Position numbers and translations under genes: made by a program | In this document: positions 1 through 6,487 of the stretch, in pieces | Numbering within the stretch: position 1 is the first letter of the stretch | Layout: the number at the start of each line of letters is the position of its first letter | Notes under the pieces: generated by a model | The model's database searches: none | Told to the model about the DNA's origin: nothing | Seen by the model: the letters and a program-made list of their open reading frames with translations, nothing else | From: Candidatus Kapaibacterium sp. | GTDB lineage: Bacteria > Bacteroidota > Ignavibacteria > Kapaibacteriales > UBA2268 | Direction of reading: 5' to 3' | NCBI GenBank assembly: GCA_026418625.1 | Contig: JAOABA010000023.1 | Span: 1 to 41,072, forward strand | DNA: 41,072 nt

Positions 1-192
1 GAATCGGTATCAGGCGCTTCTTTAGATAAGTTAGCCTACACAATGAAGCATATTGGGTGCTATGATGCTCTGAATTTAGATGGGGGAGGTTCTACCGCTA
101 TGTTTGTCAATGGAAGGAACGTTTTGAATAAATCAAATCCCGATTACTCGAGAAGAATCTCGGTAGCACTCGGGATTTCTATTAAGCCTTAA
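1..192 (+). CDS. Phosphodiester glycosidase (NAGPA/DUF2233) family protein, C-terminal fragment
   Basis: This is the last 63 codons of a gene that begins before the window; the stop is TAA at 190-192. The fragment contains LNLDGGGSTAMFVNG followed by SRRISVALGI, the C-terminal signature of the phosphodiester glycosidase domain (NAGPA/DUF2233, found in exopolysaccharide-related proteins and in the mammalian mannose-6-phosphate uncovering enzyme). In that family the DGGGS loop is part of the active site. No signal peptide or other domain can be judged because the N-terminus is missing. The gene converges on the minus-strand T9SS gene only 5 bp away, and a small hairpin with a T-run just past the stop could end its transcript. 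Confidence 0.85.
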   Translation, partial: ESVSGASLDKLAYTMKHIGCYDALNLDGGGSTAMFVNGRNVLNKSNPDYSRRISVALGISIKP

Positions 193-197
193 AAACA

Positions 198-1559
198 CTA
201 TTCCCTAAAAATCAGGAATTTTTTTGTAAGTGTTTGGTCTCCAGCTTTTAAAACCAAAAAATATAATCCTGATGGCAGGGTGTTAAGTTCTATGAAATTA
301 TCCTGATTCGAAATTATGTTCATTTTTGTTTGAAAAACTTTTACACCAAGATTATTGAAAATTGATATATCAGAATTGATATAATCCAAGTTTTTAGAAT
401 TAAGAAATAGCTTATCCGAAGCTGGCTGAGGAGTTATTGATAAATGATAAATATCCAATTCAGTATTAACAAGGGTTATTGTATCTTTCCTATAAATCAA
501 AAATACATTTGCATCGTTAAATATAATACTATCTTTGTTTACAATAAAAATTTTTTTTGGAATGTGCCACTGAAAATCCTTCGTCTTATTTCTATAAAAT
601 AACCAATCAACGCCATTATTCTCAGTAATAAAAAATTTTTCAGCTGTTATCAATATAATGAAATTAGTATCAAGAAAATCAAGTCTACACATCAAGGGTT
701 CGATAGTTTTGAATTGATAAATAAGTTTCCAGTTAATTCCTGAGTTTTCAGTTTTGTAAATATCTAAATGGTTTTCTTCAGGATTCACTAATGGGTTTTG
801 GTATTCAACAAAAGCAAAACCAGAATGTAGGCTGTTAAATTTAAAGTAAGTTCTGGAATGAGGTTTGTTCACTTCAAATTTAATTTTATTTTTATTAAAT
901 GATTTGTCTTCCTGATTATATTGATAAAGAGAGAAGTAAAAGTTATTTAGTTGAGATGGAAAACTAATAAAACAGCCATTCTCAGTAAGAAAATAATTTA
1001 GAGAGTCATCCAACTCAGGTATTAATAATGAGGTGTAAGTTTGCCAACTATCTTCCGTAAAAAGAATTTGATTTTTACTAAATAAATATCCTTTAAGCGG
1101 AGATATCATCCTAATATTACCAATTGAAATTGAATCTTTTAAAATTTCTTCATAAAAGCTATTACCCGAATCTGAGCTTTTTAGTAAGAAACCTACTTTG
1201 CCTATTAATGTATCATTTTCAATTATTTTCTTTATATTCTTATTGCAAAATATGGTGATATCTGTATGATTACTTCTATGAAAATCAACAAAATCAAATT
1301 CAGAATTTTTATATTTTTCAAGTGAATTGATGAATTGCCAATTTGTTCCCCCATCATTTGAGTAATAGAATTTAAACCAATAATTAATTATGGAAAAATC
1401 TCTAACGGATGAAATCATAAGTTGAGAGGAGCAACCACCAATACTATTGAAAATTTCACTTCTCTTTGTCAAGTTATTATTAACTTGAACAATAGAGTAT
1501 TCTGAGTGTAAGTCGATTATAAGCAAGAATGAAATAATAATTATAAAAATATGAATCAT
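198..1559 (-). CDS. Secreted BNR-repeat-like protein with type IX secretion (T9SS) sorting domain
   Basis: An exported protein of 453 residues. The N-terminus is a hydrophobic signal peptide (MIHIFIIIISFLLIIDLHS). The body has several Asp-box/BNR-like pieces (YYSNDGGTNW, SSDSGNSF, YKTENSGINW, ITENNGVDW) typical of sialidase-like or Ycf48-like beta-propellers. The last ~80 residues look like a type A T9SS sorting domain: SITPQPASDKLFL, then ISIFNNLGVKVF, then LPSGLYFLVL and a KKFLI end. The protein is therefore probably carried across the outer membrane and anchored or released; its ligand is unknown. The frame also opens at a GTG overlapping the upstream stop (1566-1568), but the ATG at 1557-1559 has an AGGTGA Shine-Dalgarno 5 nt upstream, so I chose the ATG. 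It is translationally close to the cysteine-rich gene upstream. Confidence 0.8.
   Translation of the reverse strand: MIHIFIIIISFLLIIDLHSEYSIVQVNNNLTKRSEIFNSIGGCSSQLMISSVRDFSIINYWFKFYYSNDGGTNWQFINSLEKYKNSEFDFVDFHRSNHTDITIFCNKNIKKIIENDTLIGKVGFLLKSSDSGNSFYEEILKDSISIGNIRMISPLKGYLFSKNQILFTEDSWQTYTSLLIPELDDSLNYFLTENGCFISFPSQLNNFYFSLYQYNQEDKSFNKNKIKFEVNKPHSRTYFKFNSLHSGFAFVEYQNPLVNPEENHLDIYKTENSGINWKLIYQFKTIEPLMCRLDFLDTNFIILITAEKFFITENNGVDWLFYRNKTKDFQWHIPKKIFIVNKDSIIFNDANVFLIYRKDTITLVNTELDIYHLSITPQPASDKLFLNSKNLDYINSDISIFNNLGVKVFQTKMNIISNQDNFIELNTLPSGLYFLVLKAGDQTLTKKFLIFRE
200..225 (+). terminator. Possible terminator of the glycosidase-family gene
   Basis: ATTCC(C)T and AGGAAT form a short stem around an A-rich loop, followed directly by a run of seven T on the plus strand. 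It lies 8 bp past the stop at 192 and inside the 3' coding end of the convergent minus-strand gene. The stem is short and AT-rich, so confidence is limited. Confidence 0.4.
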
Positions 1560-1564
1560 AAATA

Positions 1565-1570
1565 TCACCT
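1565..1570 (-). promoter_or_regulatory. Ribosome binding site AGGTGA deciding the start of the T9SS protein gene
   Basis: AGGTGA on the minus strand sits 5 nt before the ATG at 1557-1559 and overlaps the TGA stop of the upstream cysteine-rich gene. It favours that ATG over the GTG three codons upstream and suggests translational coupling of the two genes. Confidence 0.55.
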
Positions 1571-2200
1571 ATAAACTGATCCGCAAATTGGATAACAATT
1601 TTGTTCTGGTGGGTCACATACTCCAGGTATAACTACTTGATCCTTTGTAGCTTCTCTTCTGGTACCATCAGAACTAATACATACTTTAAATCTTTCTAAA
1701 CAACAAGTTCCTTCTTGGCAAACAGCCATTTTTCTTTTTTGGCTATCTAATTTCCAACAAGCACCTTTTATTACTCTCCAATTATCAAAACATGAATTCG
1801 GGGGATTATGAAAATGTGTGGGTGGATCACCAGGGCAATTAATTGGGTTACAAGGGTAAGGAGGTGAAGCATTTATAGGATCCATCTCAATTAATTTTTT
1901 TGTGAGATGATCAATAAAACCAGCTATTCCACCAAAATTAACGTTTATACAATTTTCATCAATGTCTTCTGATGGCCATTCAAATGCTTCGAAATAATAA
2001 TCATAATAGGTGCTGCACGCATTTCTCCACCTAAATTTTACAAGAATTGTTATATCACAATCTTCTAGAAGAATAGGAAAAATATATGGTGTGTTCGGAT
2101 ACGGTGGTTGCCAATTATCGCTTAGGCAGTCTGGTTTGCAAGGTTCATCTTGTGCTTTTAATGATAGTGAGGGATTCATGAAACAAAAAACAAAAAACAA
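1565..2200 (-). CDS. Cysteine-rich exported protein, start placed out of frame by a heptamer repeat
   Basis: No family recognised. Downstream of the start region the protein is about 200 residues with 16 cysteines, spread as pairs and single residues over its whole length (PCKPDC, GTCC, QNCYPIC), plus many Pro and aromatic residues. This suggests a disulfide-rich secreted protein. The open frame begins at a TTG inside a (CAAAAAA) tandem repeat and reads FFVFCF then MNPSLSLKAQDEP, so a hydrophobic leader exists only if translation passes through the repeat in this frame. The strong Shine-Dalgarno and ATG (2212-2214) lie in another frame and stop after 12 codons, at a TGA overlapping the in-frame ATG at 2177-2179. 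That ATG alone would give a product without a signal peptide. Five or two repeat units would restore a normal leader. It is transcribed ahead of the T9SS protein gene. Confidence 0.6.
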   Translation of the reverse strand: MFFVFCFMNPSLSLKAQDEPCKPDCLSDNWQPPYPNTPYIFPILLEDCDITILVKFRWRNACSTYYDYYFEAFEWPSEDIDENCINVNFGGIAGFIDHLTKKLIEMDPINASPPYPCNPINCPGDPPTHFHNPPNSCFDNWRVIKGACWKLDSQKRKMAVCQEGTCCLERFKVCISSDGTRREATKDQVVIPGVCDPPEQNCYPICGSVYR

Positions 2201-2212
2201 AAAACAAAAAAC
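2181..2212. repeat. Heptanucleotide tandem repeat (CAAAAAA)4 plus partial units at a gene start
   Basis: Cytosines at 2184, 2191, 2198, 2205 and 2212 are exactly 7 bp apart with only A between them: four perfect units plus AAA before and C after. On the minus strand the repeat reads TTTTTTG and lies between the SD-preceded ATG at 2212-2214 and the body of the cysteine-rich gene. Seven is not a multiple of three, so gain or loss of a unit shifts the reading frame. Confidence 0.9.
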
Positions 2213-2221
2213 ATATATACA

Positions 2222-2228
2222 CTCCTTT
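2222..2228 (-). promoter_or_regulatory. Strong Shine-Dalgarno AAAGGAG before the repeat-adjacent ATG
   Basis: AAAGGAG on the minus strand is 7 nt upstream of the ATG at 2212-2214. It is one of the best ribosome binding sites in the window, and marks that ATG as the true start even though it is currently out of frame with the 200-codon gene behind it. Confidence 0.65.
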
Positions 2229-2281
2229 ATAAATTAAATATCAATTAATTTAATAAATTTTAATTAAATTTCAAAATTTTT

Positions 2282-3550
2282 TTAATATAAAAGATATTTT
2301 ATTCTGGTTTTAGTAAAGTCCTTGATGCCAGAAGATGCTTCTCTGATGATTTTAGAGTCTCTTTCCTTACTAACAAAAAGCATATCAAAGAGCTTTTCGG
2401 TTCCTGTTACTTTTATGAACATTGTCTTTGCGTTCGGCTTTATGTTATCGGGATTGAACCTTTCGGGGTGAATTTTTCTGATTTGGAGGAAAATTCGAAA
2501 ACCATAAGTATAGGGTAGAAAATGATTGTCGAGCGAGAATTCAAGTTTAAGCCCATTTATTTCGGAAGAGCCATTTCGATTGACTATTTCGGAGTAATTT
2601 GTTGGAATGAATTTAATTCCATTGAAGCGATATTTTTTTAATCTCTTTAAAACTTGCTCGGTGTCAAATCCTTTGAAGCCGATATATTGAAAGGGTATTT
2701 TTGTTCCAATTGCTAAATTAGCAATACCCAACTCACCAAAAATTCCAGTGATGGCGGCTCCTTTGATGGCATCTGTTGTTGGTATATTAGGTGAGGTTGG
2801 CAACCATTCTAAACCTGTATCTTCCCAACTCATCCATCTTTGCCATTTTTTCATCTTAACAACAGTCAAATCGCATTTTTTTTGTTCGCCATTTTCAAAT
2901 TCACTAAGCCAACCCTCGCCATTAATCATTTTTGCAAGCTCTCCAATAGTGCATCCGTGTATATACGAAACGGGTATTATTCCAACGAAGGACTCTCTGC
3001 CTTTTTCAACGACATTGCCATCAACAATAAGACCACCAAGTGGATTTGGTCTATCGAGGATTATGATTGGAATTTGATTTTCTGCACAGGCTTCCATCAT
3101 CTTGAACATCGTGCTGATATAGGTATAAGAGCGAATTCCAATATCCTGAAGATCCACAACGACAACATCGCAGCCTTCGAGCTGGTATTTCAAAGGTTTT
3201 CTGTTAGCTCCGTAAAGCGAATAAACAGGGACATTATATAGGGTATCATTATCAACATATTTTCCGGCAGGAACATCGCAAAAAAATCCGTGCTCGGGAG
3301 TGAAGATTGAAACAAGCTCAAATTCTTTGGATTTGCTGAAAATTTCAGCAGTTAATTTTCCTTTAGAATTTCTTCCAGCATTGTTTGTAAGAAGTGCAAC
3401 TTTTTTTCCTTGAATTAAGTTGAAATTTGATTCTAATAGGACATCAATTCCGAGTTTTACAGTTGGACTTGCTGATTTTGGTTTGGTTTCGAGATAATTT
3501 TGGTTAAAAAAAAGAAATAAGGTTAGAATTACAAACGGCAATTTTGTCAT
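2282..3550 (-). CDS. DUF1343 family exo-beta-N-acetylmuramidase (NamZ-like, GH171)
   Basis: A 422-residue exported protein with a signal peptide in the first ~22 residues. The body matches the DUF1343/NamZ family, which removes terminal N-acetylmuramic acid from peptidoglycan fragments: LGIDVLLE, VALLTNNAGR, IFTPEHGFF (Glu86, corresponding to the family's conserved glutamate), VVVDLQDIGIRSYTYI, ILDRPNPLGG and SPNIPTTDA. The later SEGRGT-type motif is replaced by NLAIGTKIPF, which I think marks a Bacteroidota subgroup rather than an inactive copy. Length is normal for the family. It is a single gene with a 57-bp gap to the cysteine-rich gene and its own upstream region. A role in peptidoglycan recycling is inferred from the family. 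Confidence 0.85.
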   Translation of the reverse strand: MTKLPFVILTLFLFFNQNYLETKPKSASPTVKLGIDVLLESNFNLIQGKKVALLTNNAGRNSKGKLTAEIFSKSKEFELVSIFTPEHGFFCDVPAGKYVDNDTLYNVPVYSLYGANRKPLKYQLEGCDVVVVDLQDIGIRSYTYISTMFKMMEACAENQIPIIILDRPNPLGGLIVDGNVVEKGRESFVGIIPVSYIHGCTIGELAKMINGEGWLSEFENGEQKKCDLTVVKMKKWQRWMSWEDTGLEWLPTSPNIPTTDAIKGAAITGIFGELGIANLAIGTKIPFQYIGFKGFDTEQVLKRLKKYRFNGIKFIPTNYSEIVNRNGSSEINGLKLEFSLDNHFLPYTYGFRIFLQIRKIHPERFNPDNIKPNAKTMFIKVTGTEKLFDMLFVSKERDSKIIREASSGIKDFTKTRIKYLLY

Positions 3551-3859
3551 TTCTCAAAACAATTAATCAGCAAATATGCAATTTAAGTATAAGAGTTTAA
3601 ATTACAATAGAATAAGAAATCAGCTGATTTGCTTTTATGTTTTGATGATAAAATGGGAGTTTAGATCAGATATATGACAAAATAAAGTTTTTAATTTCAA
3701 TAGATCTTGGATAAGTTATGATTTTATTGAAGATAAGGTTATAATTCTTGATATTTTAATATGATATTGGTTATTGTTGTAAGGTATGACTATATCAACT
3801 GAAAAATTGGCCCTGAGTTCTTTAATTACTCCGGGCAATTTTCAGTTGATTGTTGAAAA
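3551..3859. other. Intergenic region (309 bp) with palindrome and large hairpin, no gene seen
   Basis: No convincing open reading frame on either strand. It should contain the promoter of the DUF1343 gene and the end of the six-gene operon. Visible structure: a perfect 14-bp palindrome AAATCAGCTGATTT at 3618-3631, about 70 bp upstream of the DUF1343 start, and the hairpin at 3796-3848. The remainder is AT-rich without obvious motifs. Confidence 0.6.
3796..3848 (-). terminator. Large interrupted hairpin ending the six-gene operon (possible terminator)
   Basis: CAACTGAAAA (3796-3805) pairs perfectly with TTTTCAGTTG (3839-3848). Further inside, TTG/CAA, CCC/GGG and GAGT/ACTC also pair, giving about 20 base pairs around a 9-nt loop. 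It begins 11 bp past the stop of the last gene of the minus-strand operon. There is no T-run after it on either strand, so it may be an RNA-stabilising 3' hairpin or a rho-assisted terminator rather than a classic intrinsic one. Confidence 0.5.
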
Positions 3860-4042
3860 TTAAAACACCTTTAAAATGGAATCAACAATTGCTTTACCAC
3901 CAGTTATAAGTTTGAGCTGTGCTTCAGCTAGTTTTTTAAGTTTGTCTCTATTACTATCATTTGAGTAAACCGTTAGAACTTTTTTCTCCTGCTTCATATA
4001 TTTATCAGGACGGAATGCTACTTCAATTTTAATTTCTGCCAT
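3860..4042 (-). CDS. Small hypothetical protein (60 aa), last gene of the six-gene operon
   Basis: Family not recognised. The predicted shape is two short beta strands (IKIEVAF, KVLTVYSND) followed by a helix (DKLKKLAEAQLKLITGGKAIVDSIL). The gene upstream has the same order of strands and helix (LVEVRL, VQIEVFAD, FLKKAVEAKISQLISKK), so the two may be diverged duplicates. No signal peptide or membrane segment is seen, so it is probably cytoplasmic. It starts 12 bp after the previous gene and is certainly in the same transcription unit. The ATG at 4040-4042 is preceded by AAAGGATTTCT, a usable ribosome binding site. Confidence 0.6.
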   Translation of the reverse strand: MAEIKIEVAFRPDKYMKQEKKVLTVYSNDSNRDKLKKLAEAQLKLITGGKAIVDSILKVF

Positions 4043-4054
4043 AGAAATCCTTTA

Positions 4055-4249
4055 TCAATATTTTTTAATTATCTTCCTATTAAGAATAGTAACTTTTTTT
4101 GAAATTAATTGACTAATTTTAGCTTCCACAGCTTTCTTGAGAAATGGGTTATCTGAATTCATACTGCCATTTGTATCGGCAAATACTTCAATTTGTACTG
4201 GCTTCTCATTTGCCAATCTAACTTCAACAAGATATCGAGATAGAGCCAT
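4055..4249 (-). CDS. Small hypothetical protein (64 aa), beta-beta-alpha type
   Basis: Family not recognised. It starts MALSRYLVEVRLANEK, has a second strand (VQIEVFADTNG) and ends in a helix with basic residues (FLKKAVEAKISQLISKK). The frame is open for eight more codons upstream from a TTG overlapping the lipoprotein gene. I chose the ATG at 4247-4249 because AGGAAAGG lies 7 nt before it. The protein is likely soluble. Spacing is 13 bp from the lipoprotein gene and 12 bp to the next small gene, whose predicted fold is similar. Confidence 0.6.
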   Translation of the reverse strand: MALSRYLVEVRLANEKPVQIEVFADTNGSMNSDNPFLKKAVEAKISQLISKKVTILNRKIIKKY

Positions 4250-4262
4250 TATAAAACCTTTC

Positions 4263-4523
4263 CTATTTTTCAATAATAATAATTTTACCTTCTAAAATAC
4301 CCAAAGAGCTATTCTCTATGAATTCAAATTTTTCTGGTTTTTCGTTTTCTTTAGCATCTCGTGTTAATATCCAGAGATTATCTTCTTTCCAAGTAATATT
4401 AACAAGTTTTTTACCAGGGTCAAGATTAATAGTACTTGTGCCCCCAAATGTTTTAGATCTTTGCTGTTGAGTACATGCTACCAAAGCAATGATACACAAT
4501 AATAATATAAAAAGCTTTTTCAT
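4263..4523 (-). CDS. Small lipoprotein (86 aa)
   Basis: MKKLFILLLCIIALVACTQQ is a clear lipoprotein signal with lipobox LVAC; Cys17 would be lipidated. The mature part is only ~70 residues: FGGTSTINLDPGKKLVNITW, EDNLWILTRDAKENEKPE, then NSSLGILEGKIIIIEK. This pattern (GGT, kLVN.tWKedxLW.LTR, S.G.LEG.i.I) resembles small lipoproteins that I recall from phage and bacterial genomes; their function is unknown to me. It is the only exported protein of the operon and sits between two soluble small proteins, so it may be a partner or immunity-type component; that is speculation. Confidence 0.65.
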   Translation of the reverse strand: MKKLFILLLCIIALVACTQQQRSKTFGGTSTINLDPGKKLVNITWKEDNLWILTRDAKENEKPEKFEFIENSSLGILEGKIIIIEK

Positions 4524-4531
4524 ATAATACC

Positions 4532-4759
4532 TTAGAGTTTAATAAAGAAATTTAAAAATTTATCTTCAACCATTGTTTTTATTGTTTTTTCTAATGCAAT
4601 TTGTAATTCTTGTGAAATAATGTTTAATTGTTCTTCAATGAAGCTTTCAATTTCATTTTTTAATTGCTCTTTTACTTTTAAAAACTCAATTTTGCAGAAT
4701 TCTTCAATTTCATCTTTTAAATAATATTGTTTATCAACTTCAATTTTGTATTCTGTCAT
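4532..4759 (-). CDS. Small helical hypothetical protein (75 aa)
   Basis: Family not recognised. It is rich in Glu, Lys, Ile and Leu with heptad-like spacing (FCKIEFLKVKEQLKNEIESF, EEQLNIISQELQIALEKTI), so most of it should be a helix or coiled coil after a short strand (YKIEVDKQ). No membrane segment or signal peptide. It lies 10 bp after the tail-anchored protein gene and 8 bp before the lipoprotein gene in the same operon. Confidence 0.55.
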   Translation of the reverse strand: MTEYKIEVDKQYYLKDEIEEFCKIEFLKVKEQLKNEIESFIEEQLNIISQELQIALEKTIKTMVEDKFLNFFIKL

Positions 4760-4769
4760 TATTTAGTCC

Positions 4770-5822
4770 TTATGTGAGTAATAAAAATGCTATAACTATT
4801 ATTATTATTAAAACGAAAGCCCATATAAATTTTCTTTTTAGCTTTTTCTTTCTAAATGTAATAATTTTATTTACCACAACATTTTCTTTTAAATAATTTT
4901 CATAGAATGAATCGAGTTGTTTTTTATTTTTAAAAAATGGATTAATTAAACTTGAGTACCTTAAATTTCCAAATTCCTCAAGAAATTTAATAATTTCCTT
5001 ATTTTGTAGAGCAGGCTTTTTAAGGTCGTTGTCATTTAATAGTAAAAGAGAACCTATAGATATGGACTTTAAATATGAAAAATTTAATGCTGTTTGAGGA
5101 AAATTACTTTCTTGAAATAATATCCTTATATCTTCATTAAGTGTATTTCTAAGTGTAGGAGTTTTCAAATTACTTTCATGTTCACCCTTGAGCCAAAAAG
5201 AAAATTCCTCAATCATAAAATTACATAATTTTTCTGTAAAATTCATATTATGATATGCTATAAAAATGTCTTTGGCAGAACCTTTTATATACTCATATCT
5301 GTCTAATAAACAACTATCTATTTCAACCTTAACTTCATTTTTACAAAATTCGAGCAACTTATTTTTATTGTTCGTAATTTTTGGAAGGAGTTCTTGAATT
5401 TTATCCTTCTTTGCTTTAGCTAATTCTTGTTTCTTAGGTAAAAGTTCTTTTAAGGATTTCTCTCGTTTTTTATTTGCTTTCCACTGACCGTATTTTGATA
5501 TTGCTACATTTAACAAATCACCGATACCACTTATTAAAGTACCAGCGAGTTCAGTACTAGCATTGATTAATTCACCACCTGCCTTTGAAAATTCCTTGTA
5601 TTTAGACTTTTTGATAATTGAAGTTGCAAGTTTTCCAACTGATTTATTTGAAACTATTGAACCTACTGAATCAAAAACCTGACTAATGTTATCTCCGATT
5701 TGTTGAAATTTATCTGAAATTTCTAGTGCTTTTGCTGTTATTTCATTTACTTCATTTTGTAATGATTTAGCACTTTCTAATAATTCTTCTATTTCTTTTT
5801 GTTTTTGTGTTGATGTGATCAT
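4770..5822 (-). CDS. Helical tail-anchored membrane protein of unknown family (350 aa)
   Basis: No recognised domain. Residues ~1-60 are amphipathic helix (ELLESAKSLQNEVNEITAKA). Residues ~80-110 form a Gly/Ala-rich hydrophobic stretch (AGGELINASTELAGTLISGI, then GDLLNVAIS). Residues ~115-170 are a Lys/Glu coiled coil. Residues ~170-315 are more globular. The C-terminus is a basic patch (RKKKLKRKF) followed by one membrane helix at 332-350 ending at the stop. The basic patch and absence of a signal peptide predict a C-tail anchor with the body in the cytoplasm. The internal hydrophobic stretch resembles membrane-inserting hairpins of helical pore formers only in general character; I cannot show that function. 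It starts 3 bp after the preceding helical gene, so the two products probably work together. Confidence 0.6.
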   Translation of the reverse strand: MITSTQKQKEIEELLESAKSLQNEVNEITAKALEISDKFQQIGDNISQVFDSVGSIVSNKSVGKLATSIIKKSKYKEFSKAGGELINASTELAGTLISGIGDLLNVAISKYGQWKANKKREKSLKELLPKKQELAKAKKDKIQELLPKITNNKNKLLEFCKNEVKVEIDSCLLDRYEYIKGSAKDIFIAYHNMNFTEKLCNFMIEEFSFWLKGEHESNLKTPTLRNTLNEDIRILFQESNFPQTALNFSYLKSISIGSLLLLNDNDLKKPALQNKEIIKFLEEFGNLRYSSLINPFFKNKKQLDSFYENYLKENVVVNKIITFRKKKLKRKFIWAFVLIIIIVIAFLLLT

Positions 5823-5825
5823 GTT

Positions 5826-6341
5826 TTATAAACTCATTAATTTCATCATCATTGAACTTAAATGATCTGACCAATCTCTAACCTGAGTTATTAATTTTGA
5901 CCTCAATTCTAAATCTATCAATTCACAGTTTTTTGAATCAATTGCCAATGCTTTATCGAGAATTTTATCAATTCTATTTGAAATATTATCTAATTGCTTC
6001 TCTAATATTGGTGCATTTGTTTTGAATTTTTCTAAACTAATTTGAGAGTCTTTAAGGTACATTTCCAAATTCACATCCATCTGCTTCATTATAAGGTCAA
6101 TCTCTTTTACGGCCCTAACAGTATCTAAAGTACATTGCCATATTATTGATACATTCTGAATTACATCATTAGTAATTTTCATTGCAGAATTAATTTCCTG
6201 AAAAGTATCTTTGATTTTATTTACAGAATTATCAAATCTATTTAAAAACTTTTCAGTATCATCTGTTAGTTTTAATAAATTTGAAGAGGAAAGAATTTCA
6301 TTTGAAATTCTTCTTTTTTCAGCAATTGATAATTCATCCAT
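5826..6341 (-). CDS. Helical coiled-coil hypothetical protein (171 aa), first gene of the six-gene operon
   Basis: No recognised family. Nearly all of it is predicted helix with long coiled-coil stretches (FLNRFDNSVNKIKDTFQEIN, ILEKQLDNISNRIDKILDKA). No signal peptide or transmembrane segment. Its general build resembles the N-terminal helical part of the tail-anchored protein encoded 3 bp downstream, suggesting the two form a helical complex at the inner membrane. The ATG has GGAG 6 nt upstream. A TAATTTTG box that fits the Bacteroidota -7 element lies at 6380-6387, about 40 bp before the start, so this is the likely first gene of the transcription unit. Confidence 0.6.
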   Translation of the reverse strand: MDELSIAEKRRISNEILSSSNLLKLTDDTEKFLNRFDNSVNKIKDTFQEINSAMKITNDVIQNVSIIWQCTLDTVRAVKEIDLIMKQMDVNLEMYLKDSQISLEKFKTNAPILEKQLDNISNRIDKILDKALAIDSKNCELIDLELRSKLITQVRDWSDHLSSMMMKLMSL

Positions 6342-6379
6342 TTTTTCTCCAAGTAATTTTCTATATTTTTTTATAAATA

Positions 6380-6387
6380 CAAAATTA
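6380..6387 (-). promoter_or_regulatory. Possible Bacteroidota-type -7 box (TAATTTTG) for the six-gene operon
   Basis: TAATTTTG fits the TAnnTTTG consensus of the Bacteroidota primary sigma factor and lies about 40 bp upstream of the first gene of the operon. No matching TTTG -33 box is found at the usual spacing, so this is tentative. Confidence 0.3.
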
Positions 6388-6487
6388 CTGAATCGTCAAA
6401 TTAAAAAATTTGAACTTAGTAAAGTAAGTATATGACTTTCTATTTGAAGTAAAATTCTATATAATCAATGCTATTTTTTAGAGCGGT

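Noticed and set aside
2010-2237. Plus-strand open frame of 75 codons across the start of the cysteine-rich gene
   Set aside because: It is antisense to that gene, has low-complexity Lys/Gln/Thr from the heptamer repeat, and no ribosome binding site.
4795-4812. Trinucleotide ATT repeat in the 3' end of the tail-anchored protein gene
   Set aside because: It encodes the Ile-rich membrane helix; changes in unit number would keep the frame, so it is not a switching element.
3860-6341. Six-gene operon as a prophage remnant
   Set aside because: No integrase, capsid, tail or terminase gene, no attachment repeats and no tRNA next to it; base composition looks like its neighbours.
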